DNA of 18,717 nucleotides from CAVPRW01 sp046727435 [NCBI: bacterium] (GCA_046727435.1 JBKPCR010000486.1:1-18717); one strand, 5' to 3'. Shown: positions 1 to 7,049, numbered from the stretch's first letter. Notes: generated by a model from the sequence alone, not told the origin. Numbers and translations: made by a program.

Positions 1-1
1 C

Positions 2-421
2 GATCCCTATTCCATCTATGATCGCTTCGATTTTGACATTCCTGTCGGCGTGGAGAACCACGGTCCGCTGGGGTCTTGCTGGAACCGCTACATGGTCCGT
101 GTGTGGGAGATCGAGCAGTCGGTGAAGATCCTGCGCAAAGCACTTGCGGAGTTGCCCGCCGGTGATGTCCAGGAGGCGATCCCCAAGCGGATACGGGTGC
201 CCAAGGGAGAGGTCTATGTCCGGACGGAGACTCCCCGCGGCGAGATGGGGTTTTATCTCATCAGTGATGGCACGGATAGGCCTTTTCGCCTAAAGTGTCG
301 GGCTCCCTCCTTTTCGAACATCAGCGCCATTGAAGCGATGCTGGATAGTAGGACAATGATCGCCGACATTGTGGCGATCGTCGGCTCGGTTGATATCGTA
401 CTGTGCGATATCGACCGATAA
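2..421 (+). CDS. nuoD: NADH-quinone oxidoreductase subunit D (49-kDa type), 3' part only
   Basis: The reading frame is open from the window edge, so the 5' end is missing; about 139 C-terminal residues are present. NuoD is the 49-kDa subunit of complex I, part of the peripheral arm at the quinone site, related to [NiFe]-hydrogenase large subunits. Visible family features are YDRFDFDIPVG near the start, GEVYVRTETPRGEMGFYLISDG, RPFRLKCRAPSFSNI and the terminal IADIVAIVGSVDIVLCDIDR. Compared with proteobacterial NuoD, the segment between the RYMVR helix and GEVYV is short and lacks the usual MKxSMEALIHHFK stretch, as in ferredoxin- or F420H2-type complexes. The next codon cluster overlaps this stop: TAA and an ATG share a base at 421. 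The expected nuoH and nuoI do not follow; a DHH protein and a ferredoxin do. Confidence 0.92.
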   Translation, partial: DPYSIYDRFDFDIPVGVENHGPLGSCWNRYMVRVWEIEQSVKILRKALAELPAGDVQEAIPKRIRVPKGEVYVRTETPRGEMGFYLISDGTDRPFRLKCRAPSFSNISAIEAMLDSRTMIADIVAIVGSVDIVLCDIDR

Positions 422-468
422 TGACGCCACACAAACCGCCGACCCCGACGACGGGGCGGAGGGGTAAT

Positions 469-1584
469 ATGGACGAGGTCACAACTATCGAAGCGGGAGA
501 GCGTTCCCGCTCGCGTATGAATGCGAAAGAGCTTGAGCAATTTCTATCTGACCATCGGGGGCAACGGCACGTCGTGATCCTGCAAGACTTCCCCGACCCC
601 GATGCGATTTCAGCGGCGTTCGCTCATCAGTTGATCTCAGCGCAGTTTGATATCGCTGTGGATATCGTCTATGAGAGACGCATTAGTCACCCCCAGAACA
701 TCGCCTTGGTGCGCCTTCTCGATCTCGATCTGATCCGCTACAGCGAGGGGTTTGACTTGTCTCGATATACAGGGGCGGTGTTTATCGACAACCAGGGCAC
801 GACTACGGGTCTCCTGGAGCCGCTGGCAAAGGCGCATGTGCCAACCCTGATGATCATCGACCATCATGAGCGACAAGAACGTCTGCATGCGGAATTCACC
901 GACATTCGGCGCATCGGTGCGACTGCCACCATCTACACCGAGTACATCCAGGAGGGGTTGCTGACTCTGGATCGGTCTCACCCAGATCACATCAAGTGTG
1001 CCACGGCGCTGATGCATGGCATCCGTAGCGAGACCAATGAGTTGATTCGCGCCAAAGAGGACGAGTTCCTGGCTGCGGCATTCCTGAGTTTTTTCTACGA
1101 TCCGGCACTGCTCTCCGAGATCCTGCGCCAACAGCGCTCGTCGCGCGTGATGGATGTGATTAAGAAAGCGCTCGAAAATCGCACCGTGCTCAGCAACGTC
1201 AGCGTCTCGGGAATCGGCTATCTGCGTGCTGAAGACCGCGATGCTATTCCCCAGGGGGCCGACTTCCTCTTGACCGAGGAGAATGTCCACACAGCCATTG
1301 TCTTCGGCATTATCATTGATGGCTCACGCGAGGTGCTGAATGGCTCGATGCGGACCTTGAAGCTGACGGTTGACCCAGATGAGTTTCTCAAAGAGACGTT
1401 TGGGAAGGATGAGCGTGGGATTTTCTTCGGCGGCGGTCGCCAGCATGCAGGTGGGTTTGAGATTCCGATTGGGTTTCTCTCCGGATCGAGCGAGGATGAG
1501 TTTACAAAGTTAAAGTGGCAAGTCTACGATCAGCAGGTTCGACATAAGATCTTCTCCAAAATCGGTGCGGAGCGCAACGGCTAA
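469..1584 (+). CDS. DHH/DHHA1 family phosphoesterase (NrnA-like)
   Basis: This is a 371-residue cytoplasmic protein of the DHH superfamily, whose members are Mn2+-dependent enzymes cleaving nanoRNA, pAp or cyclic dinucleotides. Visible motifs in order: FPDPDAIS (motif I, usually preceded by His but here by Asp), VFIDNQ (II), the signature IIDHHE (III), GIRSETNEL (IV) and, near the C-terminus, GGGRQHAGG, the DHHA1 substrate-binding glycine motif. I chose ATG 469 because GGAGG at 458-462 sits six bases upstream; an in-frame ATG at 421 overlaps the nuoD stop but has no such site and would add a proline/arginine-rich tail. It is probably co-transcribed with nuoD and the following ferredoxin. The exact substrate cannot be read from sequence: NrnA-type oligoribonuclease/pAp phosphatase is the nearest description, and a cyclic-dinucleotide hydrolase is possible. 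Confidence 0.88.
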   Translation: MDEVTTIEAGERSRSRMNAKELEQFLSDHRGQRHVVILQDFPDPDAISAAFAHQLISAQFDIAVDIVYERRISHPQNIALVRLLDLDLIRYSEGFDLSRYTGAVFIDNQGTTTGLLEPLAKAHVPTLMIIDHHERQERLHAEFTDIRRIGATATIYTEYIQEGLLTLDRSHPDHIKCATALMHGIRSETNELIRAKEDEFLAAAFLSFFYDPALLSEILRQQRSSRVMDVIKKALENRTVLSNVSVSGIGYLRAEDRDAIPQGADFLLTEENVHTAIVFGIIIDGSREVLNGSMRTLKLTVDPDEFLKETFGKDERGIFFGGGRQHAGGFEIPIGFLSGSSEDEFTKLKWQVYDQQVRHKIFSKIGAERNG

Positions 1585-1629
1585 GTGTATGCAGCTGCTG
1601 GTCATATCCCACAGGAGGTGTCCTAGATT

Positions 1630-1956
1630 ATGGGTATGCCGAGTAAGCCGGTTCGCAAGCGCAAACCGCGGCAACTCGCGGTGATCGATCAACAGGGATG
1701 TACGGGGTGTGAAGCGTGTATCATTGTCTGCCCTCCAGATTGTATCGAAATCGTACCGGGCCCGGAGCATCCTGATCTGCTGAAAGTCGTCGAGGTGGAT
1801 TTGGATCGGTGCATTGGCTGCACCCTCTGTGTGCAGTACTGCCCCTGGGAAACGATCGCCATGTACGACTACGATGCAGGAGTAGCTATCGCCCCAAGCC
1901 TGACGATTCGTTCCATCGTGCCGGGCCATCAGGCTGCGGCGCTTCAGGAAGCATAA
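1630..1956 (+). CDS. 2[4Fe-4S] ferredoxin
   Basis: A 108-residue soluble electron carrier. Two cluster motifs are visible: CTGCEACIIVCP followed by PDCIEI, and CIGCTLCVQYCP followed by WETI, each of the CxxCxxCxxxCP type that binds a [4Fe-4S] centre. About 20 basic N-terminal residues precede the first motif and about 28 residues follow the second. The spacing resembles NuoI and RnfB-type ferredoxin domains. The start is set by AGGAGGTG at 1613-1620, nine bases before ATG 1630; an alternative Met is two codons in. It lies 45 bp after the DHH gene in what looks like one operon with nuoD. Context suggests it either donates electrons to, or replaces part of, the complex I module; this is inference. 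There are no membrane segments. Confidence 0.92.
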   Translation: MGMPSKPVRKRKPRQLAVIDQQGCTGCEACIIVCPPDCIEIVPGPEHPDLLKVVEVDLDRCIGCTLCVQYCPWETIAMYDYDAGVAIAPSLTIRSIVPGHQAAALQEA

Positions 1957-1989
1957 TCCTTCCGCACTCCTCACGCCCCCAGAGCCGTG

Positions 1990-2040
1990 AGCCCATGACC
2001 GGCAAGCGCCGGTGCCGCAGTGGCTTGCCGGTCATGGGCT
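1990..2040. repeat. Perfect 18-bp inverted repeat (hairpin)
   Basis: The arms AGCCCATGACCGGCAAGC (1990-2007) and its exact reverse complement (2023-2040) flank a 15-base loop. It begins 33 bases after the ferredoxin stop. No T-run follows on the plus strand, so it is not a standard intrinsic terminator, although it could stabilise the 3' end of the ferredoxin mRNA. It is also the first helix of the structured stretch described separately. Confidence 0.85.
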
Positions 2041-2282
2041 GGCGACCGGTCCCCGAATCTCGGGTCTATCGCCCAGCAGCATTCAACTGGGTCACTTTGT
2101 AGGGCGATCAGCCACCCACAGCCATGTCGGACCGTCGGCAACTGACATGCAAAGGTGGGTTAAGTGCAGCAATGTCGATCCGCGGGGTCGAGGTAATCGG
2201 GAGGAAACCACGGTCCCGCCCGTGCAGAGGAGAAGGGACCGTGTGAGGTGCGAAGCCTTGCGAAGCCTAACGAGGGGCACCC
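1990..2282. other. Hairpin-rich intergenic element, possible structured RNA or intron/IS remnant
   Basis: The 339-base gap between the convergent ferredoxin and sigma-factor genes has no convincing gene but can fold almost throughout. After the 18-bp hairpin come CCCGA/TCGGG (2052-2056 with 2060-2064), ATCGCCC/GGGCGAT (2068-2074 with 2102-2108), CATGTC/GACATG (2123-2128 with 2144-2149) inside CCACC/GGTGG (2112-2116 with 2154-2158), TCGATCC/GGGTCGA (2175-2181 with 2185-2191, one G-T pair), CACGGTCCC/GGGACCGTG (2209-2217 with 2235-2243) and GGTGC/GCACC (2247-2251 with 2277-2281). On the minus strand the 9-bp hairpin is followed by GTTTCC, so it could be a weak terminator for the sigma gene. The helix density suggests a structured RNA on either strand, or a fragment of a ribozyme or transposon. 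I recognise no Rfam family. Confidence 0.45.
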
Positions 2283-2295
2283 AGGGCAATCAACC

Positions 2296-3648
2296 TCAGT
2301 TTTCGAGAAAGCCGCGCAAGCGTCGATTCCTCGAGGGATGACGGAGCTTCTCGAGAGCCCGAGCTTCGATCTGCCGCACTCGCTCGCGGCTGAGCTTCAG
2401 CTCTTTTCCGATTTCCTCGAGGGTGCGGACCTCCACGTTTCCAAGACCAAACCGTGCACGCAGAATGAACTCTTCCCTGGGCGAGAGGGCCTGCAAGCAG
2501 CTATTCAGATATTCGTTCAATTCCTCCTCGATGGCCGCAGCAACCGGGCTGATGAACGTGCGGTCGGGAATGAAATCGCCTAAGCGGCTTTGCCCATCAG
2601 CAATAGGGGTTTCCAATGACAGCATCGGCTTCGCGCTCGCTTGCATGGTACGAATCTTCTCGATCGAGAGCTGCAATGCATCGGCCAGCTCCTGCGCCGT
2701 TGGTTCGCGCTCCAGGTCCTTGCGGAGATTGTTGGCCATTCGTTTCAGACGCCCCATGCTCTCACTCACGTGCACAGGCATCCGCACGGTACGCGCCTGC
2801 TCGGCGATCGCCCTGGCGATCGCCTGCCGAATCCACCAACTGGCATAGGTGCTGAAGCGGAACCCAAGCCGGTGATCGAATTTTTCGACCGCACGCATGA
2901 GCCCGATATTGCCTTCCTGGATGAGGTCGAGCAACGGAAGACCACGATTGATATATTTCTTCGCGATCGCCACAACCAATCGCAGGTTAGCATTGACCAT
3001 CGAGCCCTTAGTCTCATCCAGCTCAGCCAGCACGTACTGCATCGCGGTCCATAACTGCAGGACTTTCTTGGGAGGTAACCGTACGTCACATTGCACTCCA
3101 GCTTCTTCCCCATGCTCAATTCGACTGACCCAGCTTCGAACCTCGCGGACCACTTCAGTCACCCAATCTTCAGCCTCGGTGGGGGTGGTTGTCTCGGCCG
3201 AAAGGGCTTCGGGCAACTCGGGGCCATATTCCTGCACAACCTCTCGCAGTCGGGCCTTCAATGCCACAATCTGCTTCGCGATGCGCACTTCATCTTCTGG
3301 TTTCAGGAGGGGAACAGTACCAGCTTCCTGAAGATACAAGAGAACCGGATTATCCACCCCACTGGCGGTGTTCTCGTCCTCCAGGTCACCCTCGCCTTCC
3401 CGAAGCTCCTGGAGCGCCGGAGTATCGGGCATGAGATCATCAATTTCCTCCCCTGGGACGTCCAGATTGTCCCACCGAGTATCTGCTTCAACAGCTTCGT
3501 CCACGGGAGGCCCGAGATCATCATCTTCCAGGAAAAGATCGAGCGGCAGTTCCTGTGGCTCCTCTGGAGGTGGAGGAGCCACAGCCTTCGCGTTGAGGCG
3601 AGGTGCGAGGCGTTTCCGCCGCGTCACTTTGGTTTTACTTTGTCTCAT
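2296..3648 (-). CDS. rpoD: RNA polymerase sigma-70 factor, RpoD type
   Basis: A sigma factor that directs RNA polymerase to promoters; 450 residues from the chosen start. The first ~95 residues are a basic leader and an acidic, proline-rich stretch in place of a full region 1.1. Region 1.2 starts at NPVLLYLQEAG (~99). Region 2 runs ~221-294, with NLRLVVAIAKKY, DLIQEGNIGLMRAVEKFD and the -10-reading helix YASWWIRQAIARAI. Region 3 follows with VSESMGRLKR and EPTAQELADAL. Region 4 (~387-450) has LSPREEFILRARFG, TLEEIGKELKLSRERVRQIEARAL and the typical end RRLRGFL. The non-conserved insert between 1.2 and 2 is short. Start: GGAAGTGA lies eight bases before ATG 3648; ATGs at 3693 and 3681 are in frame, but the GGAGGT there is one and thirteen bases away. 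Primary RpoD is most likely; a group 2 paralogue is not excluded. Confidence 0.93.
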   Translation of the reverse strand: MRQSKTKVTRRKRLAPRLNAKAVAPPPPEEPQELPLDLFLEDDDLGPPVDEAVEADTRWDNLDVPGEEIDDLMPDTPALQELREGEGDLEDENTASGVDNPVLLYLQEAGTVPLLKPEDEVRIAKQIVALKARLREVVQEYGPELPEALSAETTTPTEAEDWVTEVVREVRSWVSRIEHGEEAGVQCDVRLPPKKVLQLWTAMQYVLAELDETKGSMVNANLRLVVAIAKKYINRGLPLLDLIQEGNIGLMRAVEKFDHRLGFRFSTYASWWIRQAIARAIAEQARTVRMPVHVSESMGRLKRMANNLRKDLEREPTAQELADALQLSIEKIRTMQASAKPMLSLETPIADGQSRLGDFIPDRTFISPVAAAIEEELNEYLNSCLQALSPREEFILRARFGLGNVEVRTLEEIGKELKLSRERVRQIEARALEKLRHPSRNRRLRGFLEN

Positions 3649-3917
3649 GGATGTTCTCACTTCCCTTTTATTAATTGTCATGTCGTGTCGCATGACCTCC
3701 GGGGAGACTTATCGTCATGACCCTTGCCTGCCTTGGCATGCCATTGCTAGCCGTATTGATAAGATCCTTAGGATAGGAGCGTGCGGTTAGCCACTAGCCG
3801 GCGAGAAAGAACGCATTGGGCTATAAGGCATGTATGCATTGAGGCAGTGTTGAATGATGATGTCGCTTCGATTGCACTACTTTGCCCTCGAGGGCCGGGG
3901 GTCTTCTCCTGTTTAAC
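3649..3917 (-). promoter_or_regulatory. Long 5' leader of the sigma-factor gene
   Basis: Between the predicted start of transcription (about 3917) and the chosen ATG lie roughly 270 bases with no long ORF. Near the 5' end is the perfect palindrome GCCCTCGAGGGC (3884-3895). A GGAGGT sits just before the upstream ATG at 3693, so translation could begin at more than one place. I recognise no riboswitch. With the promoter below, this leader accounts for the 345-base gap 3649-3993. Confidence 0.4.
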
Positions 3918-3923
3918 AAAGTA

Positions 3924-3952
3924 TATATATACCTAAGCGATATTTCTGTCAA
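3924..3952 (-). promoter_or_regulatory. Sigma-70 type promoter for the sigma-factor gene
   Basis: On the minus strand a perfect -35 TTGACA (3952-3947) is followed, after exactly 17 bases, by TATATA (3929-3924) in an AT-rich run. This is the most AT-rich stretch nearby and points at the sigma gene. A TATACT a few bases further on is an alternative -10 with a longer spacer. Confidence 0.7.
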
Positions 3953-3993
3953 GGGTTATACAGGGCCATTTCCCTAGATCGCCATCTCCATGT

Positions 3994-4677
3994 TTAAGGA
4001 CTCTGCACTCGTGTCACCAACATCTTTGACACCCAACCAACCAATCCTGTTCCCGTCCTGACCCGATACCACTCTCCCAACTCCGCAAGGATCGTCAGCG
4101 TGTCACCGGCTTGTGCCTTGCCGATCACCTGGGAGTGTGTTCCAGCTCCATCTCGTAGGTTGATACTTCCTTGACTGACGCGCGCAGCGCCAACGATACG
4201 ACGCGCACTGCGAGCCTCCGGGTTCAGGAGGCGCCCGTAATCGGCTGCTAGTTCGTGTTCAAGGTGTCCGAGACCGGCGCGTACGGCAGCCTCTTCAGCG
4301 CGCCGAAAGGCCGCATCGGCAGCTCGCAATCTGTTCCAACTGAGCTCATACTGTTTCGCCATATAGGCAGCTTGGCCATCGTGTAGCAACTGTTCAGCCG
4401 ACGCATAGTCCTGCCGCGCCGCCGTCAGCTCATGATCAGGAGTCCCGACTAATTTGGCGGCATCTAACGATTCCTGTGAAACCATTTGTAGTTGAGAAAC
4501 CTTGACGAGCAAGGAGTCAAGCTGCCTCTCTCCGATGCTCGTCGGTAGTTGTGAGGGCGCCCACGCCCCATTAGCATCTGTCTGTTGCATCTGCGGACCA
4601 CCACAGCCGGCAAACACCAGGCTCAGCCATGCGCTGCCAAAGAGTGCCAGGCCTCGAACTACGGATGACGAATGCAT
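3994..4677 (-). CDS. SH3-domain lipoprotein, hypothetical
   Basis: A 227-residue exported protein of unknown specific role. The N-terminus is a signal peptide (SVVRGLALFGSAWLSLVF) ending in AGC at Cys25, a plausible lipobox although Phe rather than Leu occupies -3. A Gln/Ser/Thr-rich linker follows, then a helical Ala/Glu-rich region (~55-145) with DYASAEQLLHDGQAAY and RLRAADAAFRRAEEAA, possibly TPR-like or coiled. The C-terminal ~63 residues (from ~165) form a bacterial SH3 domain: INLRDGAGT, then VIGKAQAGD, GEWYRVRT and VGWVSKMLV. Such domains often bind peptidoglycan, so an envelope role is inferred. It is transcribed away from the carboxylase operon and ends 42 bases from the sigma promoter. 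No strong promoter is visible for it. Confidence 0.8.
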   Translation of the reverse strand: MHSSSVVRGLALFGSAWLSLVFAGCGGPQMQQTDANGAWAPSQLPTSIGERQLDSLLVKVSQLQMVSQESLDAAKLVGTPDHELTAARQDYASAEQLLHDGQAAYMAKQYELSWNRLRAADAAFRRAEEAAVRAGLGHLEHELAADYGRLLNPEARSARRIVGAARVSQGSINLRDGAGTHSQVIGKAQAGDTLTILAELGEWYRVRTGTGLVGWVSKMLVTRVQSP

Positions 4678-4736
4678 TCAGGTTTTGGTCCCCCTGCCAG
4701 GTACCTCTGATGGGACAGCGTCAAGTCGCCACACTC

Positions 4737-4765
4737 TTGAATTGTAGGAAGTGGACCACTATAAT
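4737..4765 (+). promoter_or_regulatory. Near-consensus sigma-70 promoter for the acyl-CoA carboxylase pair
   Basis: TTGAAT (4737-4742), a 17-base spacer and a perfect TATAAT (4760-4765) lie on the plus strand. Transcription would begin near 4772, giving a leader of about 215 bases before the biotin carrier gene. The leader contains a small GGGGC/GCCCC hairpin with a TCAG loop near 4910-4924. This and the inverted repeat below are what I see in the 309-base gap 4678-4986. Confidence 0.72.
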
Positions 4766-4804
4766 TGAGGCACTTAACACTAATAGACTGATAGTGGCGC
4801 TTCC
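4747..4804. repeat. Interrupted inverted repeat across the -10 box, possible operator
   Basis: GGAAG (4747-4751) and CCACTAT (4756-4762) are mirrored by ATAGTGG (4791-4797) and CTTCC (4800-4804). The left arm covers the promoter spacer and the start of TATAAT, so a protein bound there, or an RNA hairpin, could modulate the carboxylase operon. The operator role is inference. Confidence 0.4.
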
Positions 4805-4986
4805 TATGCACCTCTCAGATCTTGCCTCCCCGACAACAGTACTCTTTATTACCCAAAGCATGCAGTCCTGTCAACGGGGAACGAGAATTCGTCACACGGA
4901 CATCATTGGGGGCTCAGGCCCCTGGCAGACCTCATAGTCGAGGCAGGACACCATGCTGCCCAAGGAGTGAGCCAGGGCAAGAGAGG

Positions 4987-5208
4987 ATGGCATGCATGCC
5001 CGTGATTATAGCACCGATGGCGGGAACCGTCTCTCGGGTGCTAGTGCAGGCTGGGGACGCAGTGATGTCAGGACAAGATGTTGTAATCCTGGAATCGATG
5101 AAGATGGAAATCGCCGTCCAAGCAGAAGTGAGCGGCAGGGTGAAGGCAGTGAAGGTGAGCGAAGGGGCATTTGTCGACGAGGATACCATCCTGCTCGATC
5201 TGGAGTGA
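4987..5208 (+). CDS. Biotin carboxyl carrier protein (biotinyl/lipoyl domain) of an acyl-CoA carboxylase
   Basis: A 73-residue single-domain biotin carrier. The fold pattern IIAPMAGTVSRVLVQAGDAV, the biotinylation motif ESMKMEI (Lys39 would carry biotin) and SGRVKAVKVSEGAFVDED are all typical, so it is a complete stand-alone domain. It shuttles CO2 from a biotin carboxylase to the carboxyltransferase. The start is uncertain: ATG 4987 follows AAGGAGTGA (4962-4970) at a long distance, whereas ATG 4996 is nine bases after GAGAGG (4981-4986); the shorter 70-residue form is equally good. An upstream in-frame ATG at 4822 would add an implausible arginine-rich tail. The carboxyltransferase begins 25 bp downstream, so this is an operon. 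No biotin carboxylase gene is in the window. Confidence 0.88.
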   Translation: MACMPVIIAPMAGTVSRVLVQAGDAVMSGQDVVILESMKMEIAVQAEVSGRVKAVKVSEGAFVDEDTILLDLE

Positions 5209-5233
5209 CGCTCAGGCCACAAGGGAGCCGACC

Positions 5234-6763
5234 ATGAATGCTGACGAGGAGGTACTGGCGAAAATCGAGCAGATCAAGCAGGGGGGCCCCGAACGCTACC
5301 GGCAGCGCGTCAAAGCTGAAAGTCGACTCTTGGTCCGTGAGCGCCTGGCACGTCTTCTGGATCCAGGCTGTGAGGTAGAGGATGGGATCTTCGCCGATGC
5401 TGCGGACGAGGGGAATCCTGCCGATGCCGTGATCACTGGTATCGGCAGGATTCGGGGCCGCACCATCTGCTATATGGCGAATGATCCAACCGTCAAGGCG
5501 GGCTCGTGGGGACCGAAGACAGTTGAGAAGATCCTGCGCATTCAAGAAACTGCCGCGAATCTGCGCGTCCCATTGCTCTACCTAGTCGATTCTGCGGGCG
5601 CTCGCATTACCCACCAAGTCGAGATGTTTCCAGGCCGCCGCCACGCCGGCCGGATTTTCTATAATGAGGTGATGCTCTCAGGGTTGGTGCCGCAGGTCTG
5701 CCTGCTCTTCGGCCCCTCCGCCGCGGGTGGGGCATACATCCCAGCCTTTTGCGATCTTGTGGTCATGGTCGAAGGCCAGGCCAGCATGTATCTCGGCTCA
5801 CCGCGTATGGCTGAAATGGTGATCGGGGAGAAAACCACCCTGGAGGATATGGGCGGCGCGCGCATGCACTGCGAAGTATCCGGATGCGGGGATATGCTCG
5901 TGCAACGTGATGAGGAAGCCATCGACGCAGCGAGGCGCTACCTGCAATATTTCCCGGATCACTGCGATAGCCAGCCTGAGGTGGTCCCGACGATCGACGC
6001 CGCCAAAAACCCCGAGGAGTTAGCCCACATCATCCCGACCAACCAAAATGCGCCGTTCGACATGTTCGAGCTCATCGAACACCTGGTGGATGCCAATTCC
6101 TTCCTGGAAATCAAAGCCTTGTTCGCGAAGGAATTGATTACCGGACTGGCCCGTCTCGGCGGCCGCGTGGTGGGTATTGTTGCTAACCAGCCAAAGGTTA
6201 AGGGAGGCGTGTTGTTTGTCGACTCAGCGGATAAGGGGGCCCGATTCATTGCCCTATGCGATGCCTTTAATATTCCACTACTCTTTTTGGCTGACGTGCC
6301 GGGATTTATGATCGGCAGCAAGGTGGAACGTCAGGGGATTATTCGCCATGGCGCGAAGATGATTTACGCCGTCTCTGAAGCGACTGTCCCAAAGATCTCC
6401 GTCATCGTCCGTAAAGTTTACGGCGCAGGTCTCTACGCCATGTGTGGGCCAGCTTATGGTGCCGATGCGACCCTGGCCCTGCCCACAGCGTATATCGCCG
6501 TCATGGGGCCAGAAGCGGCTGTGAACGCCGTCTACTACAACAAGATTACAGAGTTACAAGGCGAGGAGCGCGAGCATTTTATCCGTGAGCGTCGGCAGGA
6601 GTATCGTCGCGATATTGATCTCTATAAACTCGCGTCGCGTCTGATCGTCGATGCGATCATCCCACCATCCCGGTTGCGAGAGGAGCTCATCAACCGTTTT
6701 GCAGTCTATGCGTCCAAGCATGTCACCAATCCGCGCAAGCGCCATGGTGTGATGCCCGTCTAG
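5234..6763 (+). CDS. Acyl-CoA carboxylase carboxyltransferase subunit (propionyl/methylcrotonyl-CoA type)
   Basis: A 509-residue carboxyltransferase, the length expected for PccB, MccB or MmdA. It has two crotonase-like halves. The N-terminal half shows GGPERYRQRVK, MANDPTVKAGSWGPKTVEKILR, LVDSAGARI and GPSAAGGAYIPAFCD, the acyl-CoA oxyanion loop. The C-terminal half shows GGVLFVDSADKGARFIALCD, IPLLFLADVPGFMIGS, GAKMIYAVSEATVPKI and YGAGLYAMCGPAYGAD, which hold the biotin pocket. It transfers carboxyl from biotin to an acyl-CoA; the substrate (propionyl-, methylcrotonyl- or another acyl-CoA) cannot be assigned here, although the GFMIGSKVERQGI segment resembles the methylcrotonyl group. Start ATG 5234 has AAGGGAG at 5221-5227. 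It pairs with the upstream biotin carrier. A nearby enoyl-CoA hydratase family gene fits acyl-CoA catabolism. Confidence 0.9.
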   Translation: MNADEEVLAKIEQIKQGGPERYRQRVKAESRLLVRERLARLLDPGCEVEDGIFADAADEGNPADAVITGIGRIRGRTICYMANDPTVKAGSWGPKTVEKILRIQETAANLRVPLLYLVDSAGARITHQVEMFPGRRHAGRIFYNEVMLSGLVPQVCLLFGPSAAGGAYIPAFCDLVVMVEGQASMYLGSPRMAEMVIGEKTTLEDMGGARMHCEVSGCGDMLVQRDEEAIDAARRYLQYFPDHCDSQPEVVPTIDAAKNPEELAHIIPTNQNAPFDMFELIEHLVDANSFLEIKALFAKELITGLARLGGRVVGIVANQPKVKGGVLFVDSADKGARFIALCDAFNIPLLFLADVPGFMIGSKVERQGIIRHGAKMIYAVSEATVPKISVIVRKVYGAGLYAMCGPAYGADATLALPTAYIAVMGPEAAVNAVYYNKITELQGEEREHFIRERRQEYRRDIDLYKLASRLIVDAIIPPSRLREELINRFAVYASKHVTNPRKRHGVMPV

Positions 6764-6973
6764 CCGGCACGCTCCTCCGTAGACACGAGAAAGGGCCTGG
6801 AGTGGGCAACGCTCGAGCACCCAACATCGTTCTTGCCTTAAAAAATGCCGCGCACTTCCCCTCTCCTTATCAATCTATTTGCATACATACAAGGCCTTGC
6901 GGTCCTCGACTGCCCTCCGTTGAGGTTGGTCGGACGAGAGCGGTCAAGGCCGCCACAGATTGGTTCGAAAGGA

Positions 6974-7049
6974 GAGCCATGAGCTGACGCCCGTATGCCT
7001 GTGTGGCTCGATGATTCCAAACGATAAGCGTGATGTAAGCTCATGGCTC
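6974..7049 (+). repeat. 12-bp inverted repeat in the hppA leader, with a minimal ORF
   Basis: GAGCCATGAGCT (6974-6985) is exactly mirrored by AGCTCATGGCTC (7038-7049) around a 52-base loop, 50 bases before the hppA start. Within the left arm, AAAGGAG precedes ATG AGC TGA (6979-6987), a two-codon ORF with a good ribosome site. The pair could form a leader hairpin affecting hppA expression. Elsewhere in the 336-base gap 6764-7099 I see no gene, no clear promoter and no terminator. Confidence 0.5.

Noticed and set aside
2012-2341. Open plus-strand frame of 109 codons in the structured intergenic region
   Set aside because: The translation is arginine-, glycine- and proline-rich without a recognisable domain, has no ribosome site and runs into the end of the sigma-factor gene on the other strand.
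3091-3720. Long plus-strand ORF of 209 codons opposite the sigma-factor gene
   Set aside because: It is the complement of a confidently identified gene; the sequence shows no domain and the base pattern follows the sigma-factor codons.
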